The notes beneath the pieces were generated by a model that was given only the letters and a program-made list of their open reading frames with translations, was not told where the DNA came from and made no database searches. From the NCBI RefSeq assembly GCF_000803065.1, contig NZ_JSXI01000082.1:1-42274 (forward strand): a DNA stretch of 42,274 nt, in the 5' to 3' direction. Both the position numbers and the translations under genes were made by a program. Positions 7,294 to 15,574 of the stretch are shown in pieces. This DNA comes from Sphingomonas sp. ERG5 (GTDB lineage: Bacteria; Pseudomonadota; Alphaproteobacteria; Sphingomonadales; Sphingomonadaceae). Position 1 is the stretch's first letter. Every line of letters begins with the position of its first letter.

Positions 7294-8676
7294 ATGACCC
7301 ATGTTTTCGACCCCACGTCGCTGCGCGAATATGACATTCGCGGCATCGTCGGAAAGACACTGGGCCCGGCCGATGCGACCGCGATCGGGCGCGGTTTCGC
7401 GACGCGCGTGCGCCGTGCCGGTGGCACGCGCGTCGCGGTCGGCTATGACGGGCGCACATCGTCGCCTGAGCTGGAAGCGGCACTGATTGCCGGGCTGACC
7501 GCATCGGGTGTCGATGTCGTGCGCACCGGCATGGGGCCGACGCCGCAGCTTTATTATGCCGAAGCGATCCTCGAAGTGGATGGTGGCATCCAGATCACCG
7601 GCAGCCACAATCCGGGCAATTACAATGGTTTCAAGATGGTGCTGCAGCATCTGCCGTTCTTCGGCGCCGACATTCAGGACCTAGGCAAGCTGGCCGAGGC
7701 AGGCGATTGGGAAGAGGGCGAGGGCGTCGTCACCGAAGCCGATATCGTCGACGATTATGTCGGCCGTCTGCTCGCCGGCTATGCCGGTGGCGCGTACCGC
7801 ATCGGCTGGGACGCCGGCAATGGCGCCTCGGGGCCGGTGATCGAGAAGCTGACCAAATTGCTGCCCGGCGAGCATCATCTGCTCTATACCGAGGTCGACG
7901 GCACTTTCCCCAACCATCATCCCGATCCGACCGAGGAAAGGAACCTCGCCGACCTGAAGCAGTTGGTTGCCGACAAGCAGCTCGATTTCGGGCTGGCGTT
8001 CGACGGCGATGGCGACCGCATCGGCGCGATCGACGGGCAGGGCCGGGTGATCTGGGGCGATCAGCTGCTCTCGATCCTGGCCGAGCCGGTGCTGAAGGAA
8101 TTGCCCGGATCGACGATCATCGCCGATGTGAAGGCGTCGCAGGCATTGTTCGACCGCGTCAGGGAACTCGGTGGCGAGCCGCTGATGTGGAAGACCGGGC
8201 ACAGCCTGATCAAGACCAAGATGAAGGAAACGCATGCGCCACTCGCCGGCGAGATGAGCGGCCATATCTTCTTCGCGCATGAATATTACGGCTTCGACGA
8301 TGCGCAATATGCCGCCGTCCGGCTGATCCGCGCGGTGCATATGATCGGCAAGTCGATGACTGAGATCCGCGGCGCGATGCCGGCATTGGTCAACACGCCC
8401 GAGATGCGCTTCCAGGTCGATGAAAGCCGCAAGTTCGCGGTGGTCGAGGAAGTGCTTGACCGGCTCGAGCACGACGGCGCGGATGTGAACCGTACTGACG
8501 GCGCGCGCGTCAACACGCCCGATGGCTGGTGGCTGCTCCGTGCGTCGAACACGCAGGACGTGCTGGTCGCGCGGGCTGAAGCGAAGGACCAGCCCGCACT
8601 GGACCGGCTGCTGGCGATGATCGACGCGCAACTGGCGGCGAGCGGCCTGGTGCGCGGAGAACAGGCGGGGCATTGA
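7294..8676 (+). CDS. Phosphomannomutase/phosphoglucomutase
   Basis: A 460-residue alpha-D-phosphohexomutase that interconverts hexose 6- and 1-phosphates, feeding GDP-mannose or UDP-glucose pathways for surface polysaccharide. Visible motifs are FDPTSLREYDIRGIVG at the N-terminus, the phosphoserine loop ITGSHNPGNYNGFK (S104), the metal-binding FDGDGDRIG near 229-237, the sugar-binding GEMSGHIFF, and the phosphate-binding LRASNTQDVLVARAE near the C-terminus. I chose ATG at 7294, with AGGAG six bases upstream, over an upstream in-frame start at 7240. It resembles the AlgC/ManB group; which sugar dominates cannot be told. Confidence 0.93.
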   Translation: MTHVFDPTSLREYDIRGIVGKTLGPADATAIGRGFATRVRRAGGTRVAVGYDGRTSSPELEAALIAGLTASGVDVVRTGMGPTPQLYYAEAILEVDGGIQITGSHNPGNYNGFKMVLQHLPFFGADIQDLGKLAEAGDWEEGEGVVTEADIVDDYVGRLLAGYAGGAYRIGWDAGNGASGPVIEKLTKLLPGEHHLLYTEVDGTFPNHHPDPTEERNLADLKQLVADKQLDFGLAFDGDGDRIGAIDGQGRVIWGDQLLSILAEPVLKELPGSTIIADVKASQALFDRVRELGGEPLMWKTGHSLIKTKMKETHAPLAGEMSGHIFFAHEYYGFDDAQYAAVRLIRAVHMIGKSMTEIRGAMPALVNTPEMRFQVDESRKFAVVEEVLDRLEHDGADVNRTDGARVNTPDGWWLLRASNTQDVLVARAEAKDQPALDRLLAMIDAQLAASGLVRGEQAGH

Positions 8677-8707
8677 TCGCATTGTCGCTGAGGGAATAGA
8701 GGGCGTC

Positions 8708-9334
8708 ATGGCAGTATTGGTGGAGGGATTGTCCGTCGTCGTGCGTGGCGGGTCCGTAGCGCATCATTACCGGGGCGGCATCAAAGCGTTCATCGCCGAT
8801 GTGCCGGTAAAGTGCTTCTGCGCCGACGGGAGTCTGGCGTGCGTCAGCTTCATGTCGCCCGACGATGTGCAGGCCTATATCGAGCTACTGGAGCGGCAAG
8901 GACTTACATATCTCGATGCCGATCGAACAACGATCGATATTGTCGTCGTCGATCAGCGGACTGGACCTTGCGTGCCCTGTTCCTGGGTGGGGTTTGGATC
9001 CACGGATTGGGAAGGAGATCCGGCATGTCCGATTTCGGTATGCTTCCTTGTACAGGCTTCGACGCAGCAACAAATCGTGACACCGCCGGGGTGGGTTTTC
9101 GAAGGCTCGCTTAGTGCCCATCATCGTTTCGTCGAAACAGCGCAGATGCCGGACTCGCTGAAGCTTCTCCGTTCGGAGCCGACCCTGGACACCTATTTCG
9201 ACGAGGTGGAGAAGAAGGAGTATTTTACGGCGCGCGCGCATAACATTGAGGCGCATAACTCGATGCCGGATGCACAAACGGAAGGGCTTGATCCAAGCTC
9301 GCGCAGCGGTTGGCGCCCGCTATTTCGTCGTTGA
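8708..9334 (+). CDS. Conserved-looking hypothetical protein with CxxC
   Basis: A 208-residue protein that I cannot assign. The N-terminal two thirds look like a globular alpha/beta domain: MAVLVEGLSVVVRGGSV, then a phrase about 40 residues in reading CADGSLACVSFMSPDDVQAYI, then TIDIVVVDQRTGPCVPCSWVGFG with a CxxC. The C-terminal 60 residues are polar and more loosely organised. There is no signal peptide or membrane helix. AGAGGG lies just before the ATG. Base composition is visibly less GC-rich than the flanking housekeeping genes, which fits recent acquisition. It lies 31 bp after the phosphohexomutase gene. No function is proposed. Confidence 0.7.
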   Translation: MAVLVEGLSVVVRGGSVAHHYRGGIKAFIADVPVKCFCADGSLACVSFMSPDDVQAYIELLERQGLTYLDADRTTIDIVVVDQRTGPCVPCSWVGFGSTDWEGDPACPISVCFLVQASTQQQIVTPPGWVFEGSLSAHHRFVETAQMPDSLKLLRSEPTLDTYFDEVEKKEYFTARAHNIEAHNSMPDAQTEGLDPSSRSGWRPLFRR

Positions 9335-9420
9335 CCTGAGTTCTTTCCTTTTTGCCGATTTTGTTCGGCGAACCAAAATGAACTGGCATTTCCGCGCTGC
9401 AGCCTCCACTTGAAGGTGCA

Positions 9421-10188
9421 ATGCCGCCACCGCCGCCCCAGATCATCCGCGTCGTCGATCTCGAAACCACCGGCCCGGCCCCGCCCGCGCATGGCGTGTG
9501 CGAGATTGGCTGGCAGGATGTCGCGCTTGGTGCCGATGGGCGCTGGGACTTGCAGGGCGAGGGTGGCGCGCGGCTGGTCAATCCTGGACGGCCGATCCCG
9601 CCAGTGACTCAGGCGATCCACCATATTCTCGACGAGCAGGTCGCGAACGAGCCGCTATGGCATGATGTCGCGCGCGCGGTGCTTGATCCCTGGCCGCGCC
9701 GGGTTGCGCTCGCCGCGCACCGCGCGGACTATGAGATGAAGTTCTGCACGCCCGCGCTGACGCATAATGCGCAATGGATCTGCACCTGGAAATGCGCGCT
9801 GCGGTTATGGCCCGACAGTCCGAGCTTCTCCAACCAGGTGCTGCGGTATTGGCGCAAGCCCGAGGGGATGGACCATGAACGCGGCTTGCCCGCGCATCGT
9901 GCCTTTCCCGATTCCTATGTCACCGCCTTTCACCTGCGCGACATGCTCAATGAGGTTGGCGGGGCGCAGCTGATCGAGTGGTCGAATCTGCCCGGCCTGC
10001 TGCCCGCCGTCCGCCAAGGGCCGGATCGCGGCAAGAGCTGGCACGAGATCAGCGACGATTCGCTCGCCGTGCAGCTCGGCGACCGCGATGTGGATGTGCG
10101 CTTCAGCGCCGAGACCGAATTGGCGCGGCGGCGTGGCGGTGGTGCGGTCGGGCGGCAGACGCCGCAGGGCAAACTGTTCGAGGATTGA
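9421..10188 (+). CDS. DnaQ-like 3'-5' exonuclease (DEDD family)
   Basis: A 255-residue protein whose first 175 residues form an epsilon-type exonuclease domain. Motif Exo I is IRVVDLETTGPA (D and E), Exo II is AAHRADYEMKF (D), and Exo III is HRAFPDSYVTAFHL (H...D). These acidic residues bind two metals for 3'-5' hydrolysis of DNA or RNA. The C-terminal 80 residues (from about nt 9970) carry GKSWHEI near nt 10030 and end in a basic segment. They may be a substrate-binding tail. AAGGTG precedes the ATG at 9421. It is not the replicative DnaQ itself as far as the sequence shows; repair or RNA-processing roles are equally possible. Confidence 0.8.
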   Translation: MPPPPPQIIRVVDLETTGPAPPAHGVCEIGWQDVALGADGRWDLQGEGGARLVNPGRPIPPVTQAIHHILDEQVANEPLWHDVARAVLDPWPRRVALAAHRADYEMKFCTPALTHNAQWICTWKCALRLWPDSPSFSNQVLRYWRKPEGMDHERGLPAHRAFPDSYVTAFHLRDMLNEVGGAQLIEWSNLPGLLPAVRQGPDRGKSWHEISDDSLAVQLGDRDVDVRFSAETELARRRGGGAVGRQTPQGKLFED

Positions 10189-10259
10189 CGCGTCCCCGAT
10201 TGATCGAGGTCAAGACAGTGCTGCTGGCCTTCTTTCCGTATCGGTCATAAAGCGTAACA

Positions 10260-11774
10260 ATGTTTCGCACGCTCGTCAGACGGCTCGGGGTCCGTGAATC
10301 CTTGGTCGGGCGAGCATTGATCCTGTTCATGGCGATCGGTTTCATCAGCCTGCTCGCCGCCGGGTACGCGGCCTATCGTTCGACCATGCGCAACGAGGAA
10401 CATAGCCGGGCGGTCAATCACACCTATGAGGTCGAGATCGCGATCGACCGGGCCGGCATCCTGATCGAACAGGGTGAGACGTCGCGGCGCGGCTATCTGA
10501 TCACCGCGCAGCGGACATATCTCGACACCTATGAAACGGTTGCGGGCAAGATACCGGCCGCACTGAGCCAAATCGCCCGCCTGACCGCGGACAATCCACG
10601 TCAGCAGGCCAATCTCGCTCAGCTGACCCGGATCTTTGCCGAGCTGAAGGCGCAGCGCGACCGAACGATCGCTCTGGTCAGCGAGGGACGGCAGGTCGAG
10701 GCGCACCGCGTCTTCACCGAAGAGACCGTGGCGCGGCGCATGCTGAACATCCGCAGGCTTGGCACGGCGATGGGCAATGAGGAACGCCGGCTGCTCGCCA
10801 TCCGCGACGCCGAGCAGCGTGAGAGTCTGCGGACCTTCTACGGCACCATGATCGTCGCTGGCGTGCTGCTTCTGCTCGTCGCGATCGCGTCGCTGCTGAC
10901 CGTGCTGCGCTACATGCGCGACCTTGGCGTGTCGCGCGACGTCCTGCGCGACTTCGCGGATTCGCTCGAGGAGCTGGTCGCCGACCGCACTGCCGATCTG
11001 TCGCGCGCCAATGAGGAAATTCAGCGCTTCGCTTACATCGTCAGCCATGATTTGCGCAGCCCGCTGGTCAATGTGATGGGCTTCACCGCCGAACTCGATG
11101 CCGCGACCGCTGCGATCACTGACCTGATCGACCGCGCCGAGGCCAGCGCGCCGGAGATCGTTACCGAAGAGGCGCGATTGGCGGCGCGTGAGGATCTGCC
11201 CGAAGCGATCGGGTTCATCCGTACCTCGACTCAGAAGATGGACCGGCTGATCAATGCGATCCTGAAATTGTCGCGTGAAGGCCGTCGCGTGATAGCACCC
11301 GAACCGCTCGACATGAATGCGATGGTCGAGACGATCGGCGGATCATTGAAGCACATGATCGATGATCGTGGCGCCACGCTGAGCGTGGAGGGTGAATTGC
11401 CACAAATCATCAGCGACCGCCTGGCGGTCGAGCAGATCTTCTCCAATCTGATCGAGAATGCGGTCAAATATCTCGATCCCGCGCGTCCCGGCTGGATCGC
11501 GGTTCGCGGCAAGAGCGACGGGCATCGCGTCAGCTATGAAATCGAGGATAATGGTCGCGGCATAGCGCCTGGCGATCATCAGCGCGTGTTCGACCTGTTT
11601 CGCCGCTCGGGTCATCAGGACCAGCCGGGCGAAGGGATCGGGCTCGCCCATGTCCGCGCTTTGGCCTACCGGCTTGGCGGGGTCATCGATGTTGCTTCCG
11701 ACCTTGGCAAAGGCGCGACCTTCCGGTTGACCTTGCCGCTCACTCTTGCCGACCCACAGGATAATCGCTCATGA
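10260..11774 (+). CDS. CHASE3-type sensor histidine kinase
   Basis: A 504-residue membrane sensor kinase. TM1 spans about residues 17-39. A roughly 155-residue periplasmic helical region contains GETSRRGYLIT, the hallmark of a CHASE3 sensor. TM2 spans about 195-216. A coiled-coil then leads to the HisKA box FAYIVSHDLRSPLVNVMGF (phospho-accepting H263). The HATPase domain has the N box near 390-402 (FSNLIENAVKY), DNGRGI, and GEGIGLAHVRAL. The sensed ligand is unknown. The ATG is 4 bases after AACA with a weak ribosome-binding site. Its TGA overlaps the ATG of the next gene (ATGA), and the gene after that overlaps too, giving a tightly coupled three-gene operon. Confidence 0.93.
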   Translation: MFRTLVRRLGVRESLVGRALILFMAIGFISLLAAGYAAYRSTMRNEEHSRAVNHTYEVEIAIDRAGILIEQGETSRRGYLITAQRTYLDTYETVAGKIPAALSQIARLTADNPRQQANLAQLTRIFAELKAQRDRTIALVSEGRQVEAHRVFTEETVARRMLNIRRLGTAMGNEERRLLAIRDAEQRESLRTFYGTMIVAGVLLLLVAIASLLTVLRYMRDLGVSRDVLRDFADSLEELVADRTADLSRANEEIQRFAYIVSHDLRSPLVNVMGFTAELDAATAAITDLIDRAEASAPEIVTEEARLAAREDLPEAIGFIRTSTQKMDRLINAILKLSREGRRVIAPEPLDMNAMVETIGGSLKHMIDDRGATLSVEGELPQIISDRLAVEQIFSNLIENAVKYLDPARPGWIAVRGKSDGHRVSYEIEDNGRGIAPGDHQRVFDLFRRSGHQDQPGEGIGLAHVRALAYRLGGVIDVASDLGKGATFRLTLPLTLADPQDNRS

Positions 11775-12217
11775 ATGACCATCGCTCCGTCAGTATCGTG
11801 ATGATCGAGGATGATGAGGGCCATGCCCGCCTCATCGAAAAGAACATCCGCCGTGCGGGCATTCTCAACGATATCACCCACTTCACCGATGGGACGAGCG
11901 CGCTGAACTATCTGTTCAACGATGCCAATGGCCCGGCGCTCAACGGCCCGGCGCTGGTGCTGCTCGACCTCAACCTGCCGGACATGAGCGGCACCGACAT
12001 TCTGGCCAAGATCAAAAGCGAGCCGGCGTTGAAGCGTACGCCCGTGGTCGTGCTGACCACCACGGACGATAAGGTCGAGATTCAGCGCTGCTATGATCTG
12101 GGCTGCAATGTCTACATCACCAAACCGGTCAATTACGAAAGCTTCGCTCAGGCGATCCGCCAGCTCGGGCTGTTCCTGTCGGTCATTCAGGTGCCGGATA
12201 TCGAGGGCCACGCTTGA
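11771..12217 (+). CDS. Stand-alone response-regulator receiver (Rcp1-like)
   Basis: A 148-residue single receiver domain with no output domain. The acidic pocket is E13/D14/D15 in VMIEDDEGHARLIEKNIRRAG, the phospho-acceptor is D66 in VLLDLNLPDMSG, the switch region is T96-T98 in VVLTTTDD, and the conserved lysine is K118 in YITKPV. The sequence type matches Rcp1/CheY-like partners of phytochrome-type kinases. It starts inside the stop codon of the sensor kinase and its own TGA overlaps the TTG start of the next gene, so stoichiometric co-expression is expected. It probably accepts phosphate from the upstream kinase and acts by protein contact. Confidence 0.93.
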   Translation: MNDHRSVSIVMIEDDEGHARLIEKNIRRAGILNDITHFTDGTSALNYLFNDANGPALNGPALVLLDLNLPDMSGTDILAKIKSEPALKRTPVVVLTTTDDKVEIQRCYDLGCNVYITKPVNYESFAQAIRQLGLFLSVIQVPDIEGHA

Positions 12218-13266
12218 CCTCCAGCGTGTCGACCGCCGAACCGGTCAGGGTTCTCTATATCGACGATGACGCTGGCTTGCGCACGCTTGCCGCGCGGTCG
12301 CTGACGCGGCGCGGTTATGCCGTCACGCTGGCGGAGGGCGGTGCCGAGGGGCTGGCGCTGGTCGGCGCGCAGGACTTTGATCTGGTCGCGGTGGATCATT
12401 ACATGCCGGGGATGGACGGGCTGGAGACGCTGAAGAAGCTTCGCGCGCTCCCGGCAGCACCTCCGGTCGTCTACGTCACCGGATCGGAAGAGGGCCGGAT
12501 CGCGGTCGCCGCGCTGAAGGCCGGGGCGGCCGACTATGTCGTGAAGACGATCGGCAGCGATTTCTTCGACTTGCTTGCCTCCGCCTTTGGCCAGGTCCTT
12601 GAGCGCGCCGCGCTCGAGCGCGGCAAGGCAGCGGCCGAGGAGCAGTTGCGCGCCAGCAATGCGCGGCTCGAAACCTTGCTCAGCGAGGTCAATCACCGCG
12701 TCGCCAACAGCCTGCAGCTGGTGTCGGCAATGGTACGGCTGCAGGCTGGCGCGCTCGACGACGGCGCGGCGCGCGACGCGTTGGAGGACACGCAGCGTCG
12801 CATCGCGGCGATCGCGCAGGTGCATCGGCGGCTCTATACGTCGAACGATGTCGAGAGCGTCGACATGCAGGAATATCTCGGCGCTTTGGTCGAGGAGCTG
12901 GGCGAAACCTGGTCGAGCAATGCCGCGCCGCGCACCTTGTCGCTTGCCGCTGACCCGATCCGCATGAAGACCGACCGCGCGGTGTCACTGGGCGTAATCG
13001 TCACCGAACTGGTCAGCAATGCGTGCAAATATGCCTATCCGGGACGCGCCGGCGAAGTGCGGATCGCGCTCAGCCGGGACGATGGCGAGCATTTCCTGCT
13101 CGCGGTCGAGGATGATGGTGTCGGCATGGTCGAGAACGGGCCGGCACGGGGTACGGGTCTCGGCACCAAACTGATCCGCGCAATGGCGCAGAGCCTGCAG
13201 ACGATCGTCGAATATGACCCTGGCCATCGCGGCGTTCGCGCCACGCTGCGCGGGGCGCTCAACTAG
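12214..13266 (+). CDS. Hybrid receiver / HWE-HisKA_2 histidine kinase
   Basis: A 350-residue soluble protein. The N-terminal receiver domain (about 11-125) contains VLYIDDDAGLR, phospho-acceptor D61 in VAVDHYMPGMDG, and YVTGSEEG. A coiled-coil linker (about 128-155) follows. A kinase core of the HisKA_2/HWE type has LSEVNHRVANSLQLVSAMVRLQ (H161) and an HATPase domain with ELVSNACKYAYPG and DDGVGM...GTGLGTKLI. In alphaproteobacteria such kinases often feed the PhyR/EcfG general stress response; no phyR, nepR or ecfG is in the window, so that link is inference. The start is TTG at 12214, overlapping the preceding stop by four bases. The canonical K in the receiver is present in VVKTIG. Confidence 0.9.
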   Translation: MTSSVSTAEPVRVLYIDDDAGLRTLAARSLTRRGYAVTLAEGGAEGLALVGAQDFDLVAVDHYMPGMDGLETLKKLRALPAAPPVVYVTGSEEGRIAVAALKAGAADYVVKTIGSDFFDLLASAFGQVLERAALERGKAAAEEQLRASNARLETLLSEVNHRVANSLQLVSAMVRLQAGALDDGAARDALEDTQRRIAAIAQVHRRLYTSNDVESVDMQEYLGALVEELGETWSSNAAPRTLSLAADPIRMKTDRAVSLGVIVTELVSNACKYAYPGRAGEVRIALSRDDGEHFLLAVEDDGVGMVENGPARGTGLGTKLIRAMAQSLQTIVEYDPGHRGVRATLRGALN

Positions 13267-13436
13267 CGCATTCGCGATTTGAGCTGAAAAGTCCGTTCGG
13301 GTCGCTCCCCGTTTTCCGAGAATATACCAATCAGACAGCGCAAGTTTCCTGATCGCCATCCCCAATCGGTAAGATCTGCCCGCCGCCGGCATGGCTCTTA
13401 ATTGTAGGAGAGTGGCGGTGGTGATACGCGGGGGCG

Positions 13437-13874
13437 GTGACGATAATCCGCCTTGCTATCCCCAAAGATGCGGAAGCACTTACCGAATTGATGCACGCTT
13501 CGGCCGCCTATCGCGGAAGCTATGCGAGTATCCTCGACGGCTATGCGATCACACCCTCGCAGATCGAGCAGGGCGTTTTCCACGTCGCCGAGCGAGACGG
13601 TGAAACATGTGGCTTCTACAGCTTGACCCTCGAAGGGGAGCCGGAGCTAGATCTGATGTTCGTAGCGGATAGCGCGCAGAGCAGTGGCCTGGGCTTGATG
13701 CTTTTCCGGCACATGACAGGCGAAGCGAAGCGGCGGGGCATCGCTGCCATCAAGATCGTTTCCCACCCGCCATCGGTCGGCTTCTATCAGGCGATGGGCG
13801 CGATCGTCACGGGCACGAAGGCTCCGACGATCAAGGCGAGGTGGAGCCGGCCGATCCTGACGCTGACGATCTAG
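13437..13874 (+). CDS. GNAT family N-acetyltransferase
   Basis: A 145-residue GNAT protein. The N-terminus TIIRLAIPKDAEALTELMHAS is a typical GNAT alpha-1 region. Strand 4 (ELDLMFV) is followed by the acetyl-CoA loop ADSAQSSGLGLMLF, and VSHPPSVGFYQAMGA is motif B. The substrate is unknown. The start used is GTG at 13437; there is no strong ribosome-binding site, and AGGAG at 13407 serves no in-frame start here, so the start is uncertain. It lies upstream of a palindrome and a lower-GC patch and may be part of an acquired segment. Confidence 0.8.
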   Translation: MTIIRLAIPKDAEALTELMHASAAYRGSYASILDGYAITPSQIEQGVFHVAERDGETCGFYSLTLEGEPELDLMFVADSAQSSGLGLMLFRHMTGEAKRRGIAAIKIVSHPPSVGFYQAMGAIVTGTKAPTIKARWSRPILTLTI

Positions 13875-13926
13875 CCGCCTTGTCCGGAGGCGGTGGTCAG
13901 CAGCCCGGCACCTTGCGTCGCCATTT

Positions 13927-13972
13927 CGGGGACACAATACTAAACTTTGGGCTAATTAGTATTGTGTCCCCG
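13927..13972. repeat. Solo RAYT-type palindrome
   Basis: Perfect 17-bp arms CGGGGACACAATACTAA (13927-13943) and its reverse complement (13956-13972) flank a 12-base loop. The arms match those that flank the RAYT remnant at 15331-15551, so this looks like an end-to-end (REP-like) copy without the gene. It lies between an acetyltransferase gene and the permease gene, whose stop is at 14008. Confidence 0.85.
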
Positions 13973-14007
13973 TATCAAGAGCTGCCACTTTTGTGAGCGT
14001 CCAGGGC

Positions 14008-15246
14008 TTAGGTGTGCCTCAGCACAGAAGCCGGATCGATCGCTGCGGCTCGAACTGCCGGATAGAGGGTGCTCAGCAGCACGCCAGAGGAAACCAGCGC
14101 CACAATCCAGGTGATTTCTCCTCCTGAGATCGCAAGCGGCAGGGACAGCATGACGTCCAGTTCTGCCGATGGATGCGCGATCTGCGTGCGAAGCGCCTGC
14201 GTGATTGGGTCCTTGGCAGCTTTGAGGGTCAATCCCACGCCGAGGCCGGCGGCCTCTCCTGCAAGTCCGATCGCAGCGCCCACTCCGACAAAAACCCTGG
14301 CGATCGATTTTTTCGACATGCCCATGGTTCTAAGTATCGCTATCTCACGCGCTTTGTAACGGACGAGCATGACCATCGAAGACAGAATGTTCGACAGGGC
14401 GATAAGCGTGACCATGGAGATGATGATGGTCATGGCGAGGCGATCCTGCTTCAAAGCCGAGAACAGCACGCTATTCATGCTTTGCCAGGTCGTCAGCCTG
14501 TAGCCGTCACCGAGGATATTCTGGATCGCCTTGACTACGACATGTTGCGTGTCCGGATTTGTGAGCCTGACGTTGATCCTGGTGGCCGCGGACTTTGTAC
14601 CGAGTATCATGCTAAGGTCATCGACCGGCATGATCGCCCGCCGGCTGTCGAACGTGTAAACGTCTGTGCTGACTATGCCCGATACGATGAAGTCGTAGTT
14701 GGCGACGGTGAAAATCTCACCATCATGTCGTATCGAGGTGATCGCCGCATGCTCTCCGATGCCGACGCCAAGGCGGGCCGCCAGGTCGCTGCCAATCGCA
14801 AGGGTCGCAGGACGAACAGGCGCTTTACCGAAGACGATTGCCGCCTTGCGTTGGAACAGCGGACTCGTCGTCATCCTGGACGGGTCGAGCCCTTGCAGAT
14901 CAGCGGCGAATGATCTCCCGTTGGCCGTAATCAAGCCTGTGCTGTCCAGCGTCGCTGTCGCCGCCTCCACGCCATCGATCCTGGCAAGCCTCTGTTCCAG
15001 CCGGGCTGGATGCTCAATCCGGTGCCCTCGGCCAGTGACAAAGATGTGGCCGTCTACGGAGGCGATCTGACCAGCCAATCGGGCCTCGGCGGCGTTCATG
15101 AAGCTGACGACCAATACTAGTGAGGCGACACCGATAGTCACCCCTGCGAACCCGATCGCGGCAATGAGCAGAGCCAGGCGCCCACCCGCACCCGGAATCA
15201 GAAATCGGGAGATGAGAAGCCTCTCGTAGCTCGTAGGCAATCCCAT
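14008..15246 (-). CDS. LolC/LolE-type ABC transporter permease (orphan)
   Basis: A 412-residue inner-membrane protein with the FtsX/LolCE topology. TM1 spans about residues 23-50 (LALLIAAIGFAGVTIGVASLVLVVSF). A periplasmic MacB-like domain of about 220 residues follows. Three C-terminal helices lie near 275-297, 322-345 and 375-397, with a cytosolic coupling loop containing MLVRYKAREIAILRTMGMSKKSIARVF. LolCDE extracts lipoproteins from the inner membrane. No ATPase (LolD) gene is adjacent, and LolC-type genes normally pair with one, so this is an orphan or uses a partner encoded elsewhere. Base composition is visibly less GC-rich than neighbours, and the gene is bracketed by RAYT-type palindromes. 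A macrolide-type or other FtsX-family exporter is an alternative. Confidence 0.85.
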   Translation of the reverse strand: MGLPTSYERLLISRFLIPGAGGRLALLIAAIGFAGVTIGVASLVLVVSFMNAAEARLAGQIASVDGHIFVTGRGHRIEHPARLEQRLARIDGVEAATATLDSTGLITANGRSFAADLQGLDPSRMTTSPLFQRKAAIVFGKAPVRPATLAIGSDLAARLGVGIGEHAAITSIRHDGEIFTVANYDFIVSGIVSTDVYTFDSRRAIMPVDDLSMILGTKSAATRINVRLTNPDTQHVVVKAIQNILGDGYRLTTWQSMNSVLFSALKQDRLAMTIIISMVTLIALSNILSSMVMLVRYKAREIAILRTMGMSKKSIARVFVGVGAAIGLAGEAAGLGVGLTLKAAKDPITQALRTQIAHPSAELDVMLSLPLAISGGEITWIVALVSSGVLLSTLYPAVRAAAIDPASVLRHT

Positions 15247-15330
15247 CCCCCGATTTAAGTCGACATGTTCAACCTTAAATGATGTCTGATTTCAGGCAAA
15301 CGTAAAGCAGCCCGGGACGACCGTATTTTC

Positions 15331-15551
15331 AGGGACACAATACTAAACTTTAGGCTCGGCTCGCGTTTCCGCAGACTCAGCACTCGGTCGGTCGTCACTC
15401 TTGCCGCTCGATCCAATCCTGCCCGCCGGAGTAGTCGATGCGCACTTTGCGCGATGTGATGTGCGACATCGGGAATCGCGATGCGAGCGAGTTGCGCCAT
15501 GGCCTATGGCGCTATCGTCCGGCAGCACCGGTTAATTAGTATTGTGTCCCT
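15331..15551. repeat. Palindrome-flanked RAYT remnant element (221 bp)
   Basis: Inverted 16-bp ends AGGGACACAATACTAA (15331-15346) and the exact reverse complement (15536-15551) bound a unit containing both ends of a RAYT-like gene. The same ends close up on each other at 13927-13972. RAYT genes (REP-associated tyrosine transposases, IS200-like Y1 family) are typically flanked by such inverted palindromes. Confidence 0.8.
15343..15500 (-). pseudogene. Internally deleted REP-associated tyrosine transposase (RAYT)
   Basis: From the ATG at 15498-15500 the frame reads MAQLARIAIPDVAHHIAQ, the conserved N-terminus of RAYT/Y1 transposases (typically MARLARxxxPxxPHHVTQRG). The sequence then departs from the family. 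In another frame it ends with a polar tail GSSGKSDDRPSAESAETR whose TAG stop (15343-15345) sits inside the flanking palindrome, as in full-length RAYTs. Only about 50 codons remain of an expected 150-250. The HUH motif is reduced to the initial HH and the catalytic tyrosine region is missing. It is a deletion derivative that could only move in trans. Confidence 0.7.
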
Positions 15552-15574
15552 ATATTATGTCGCCCGCGCGGTCG

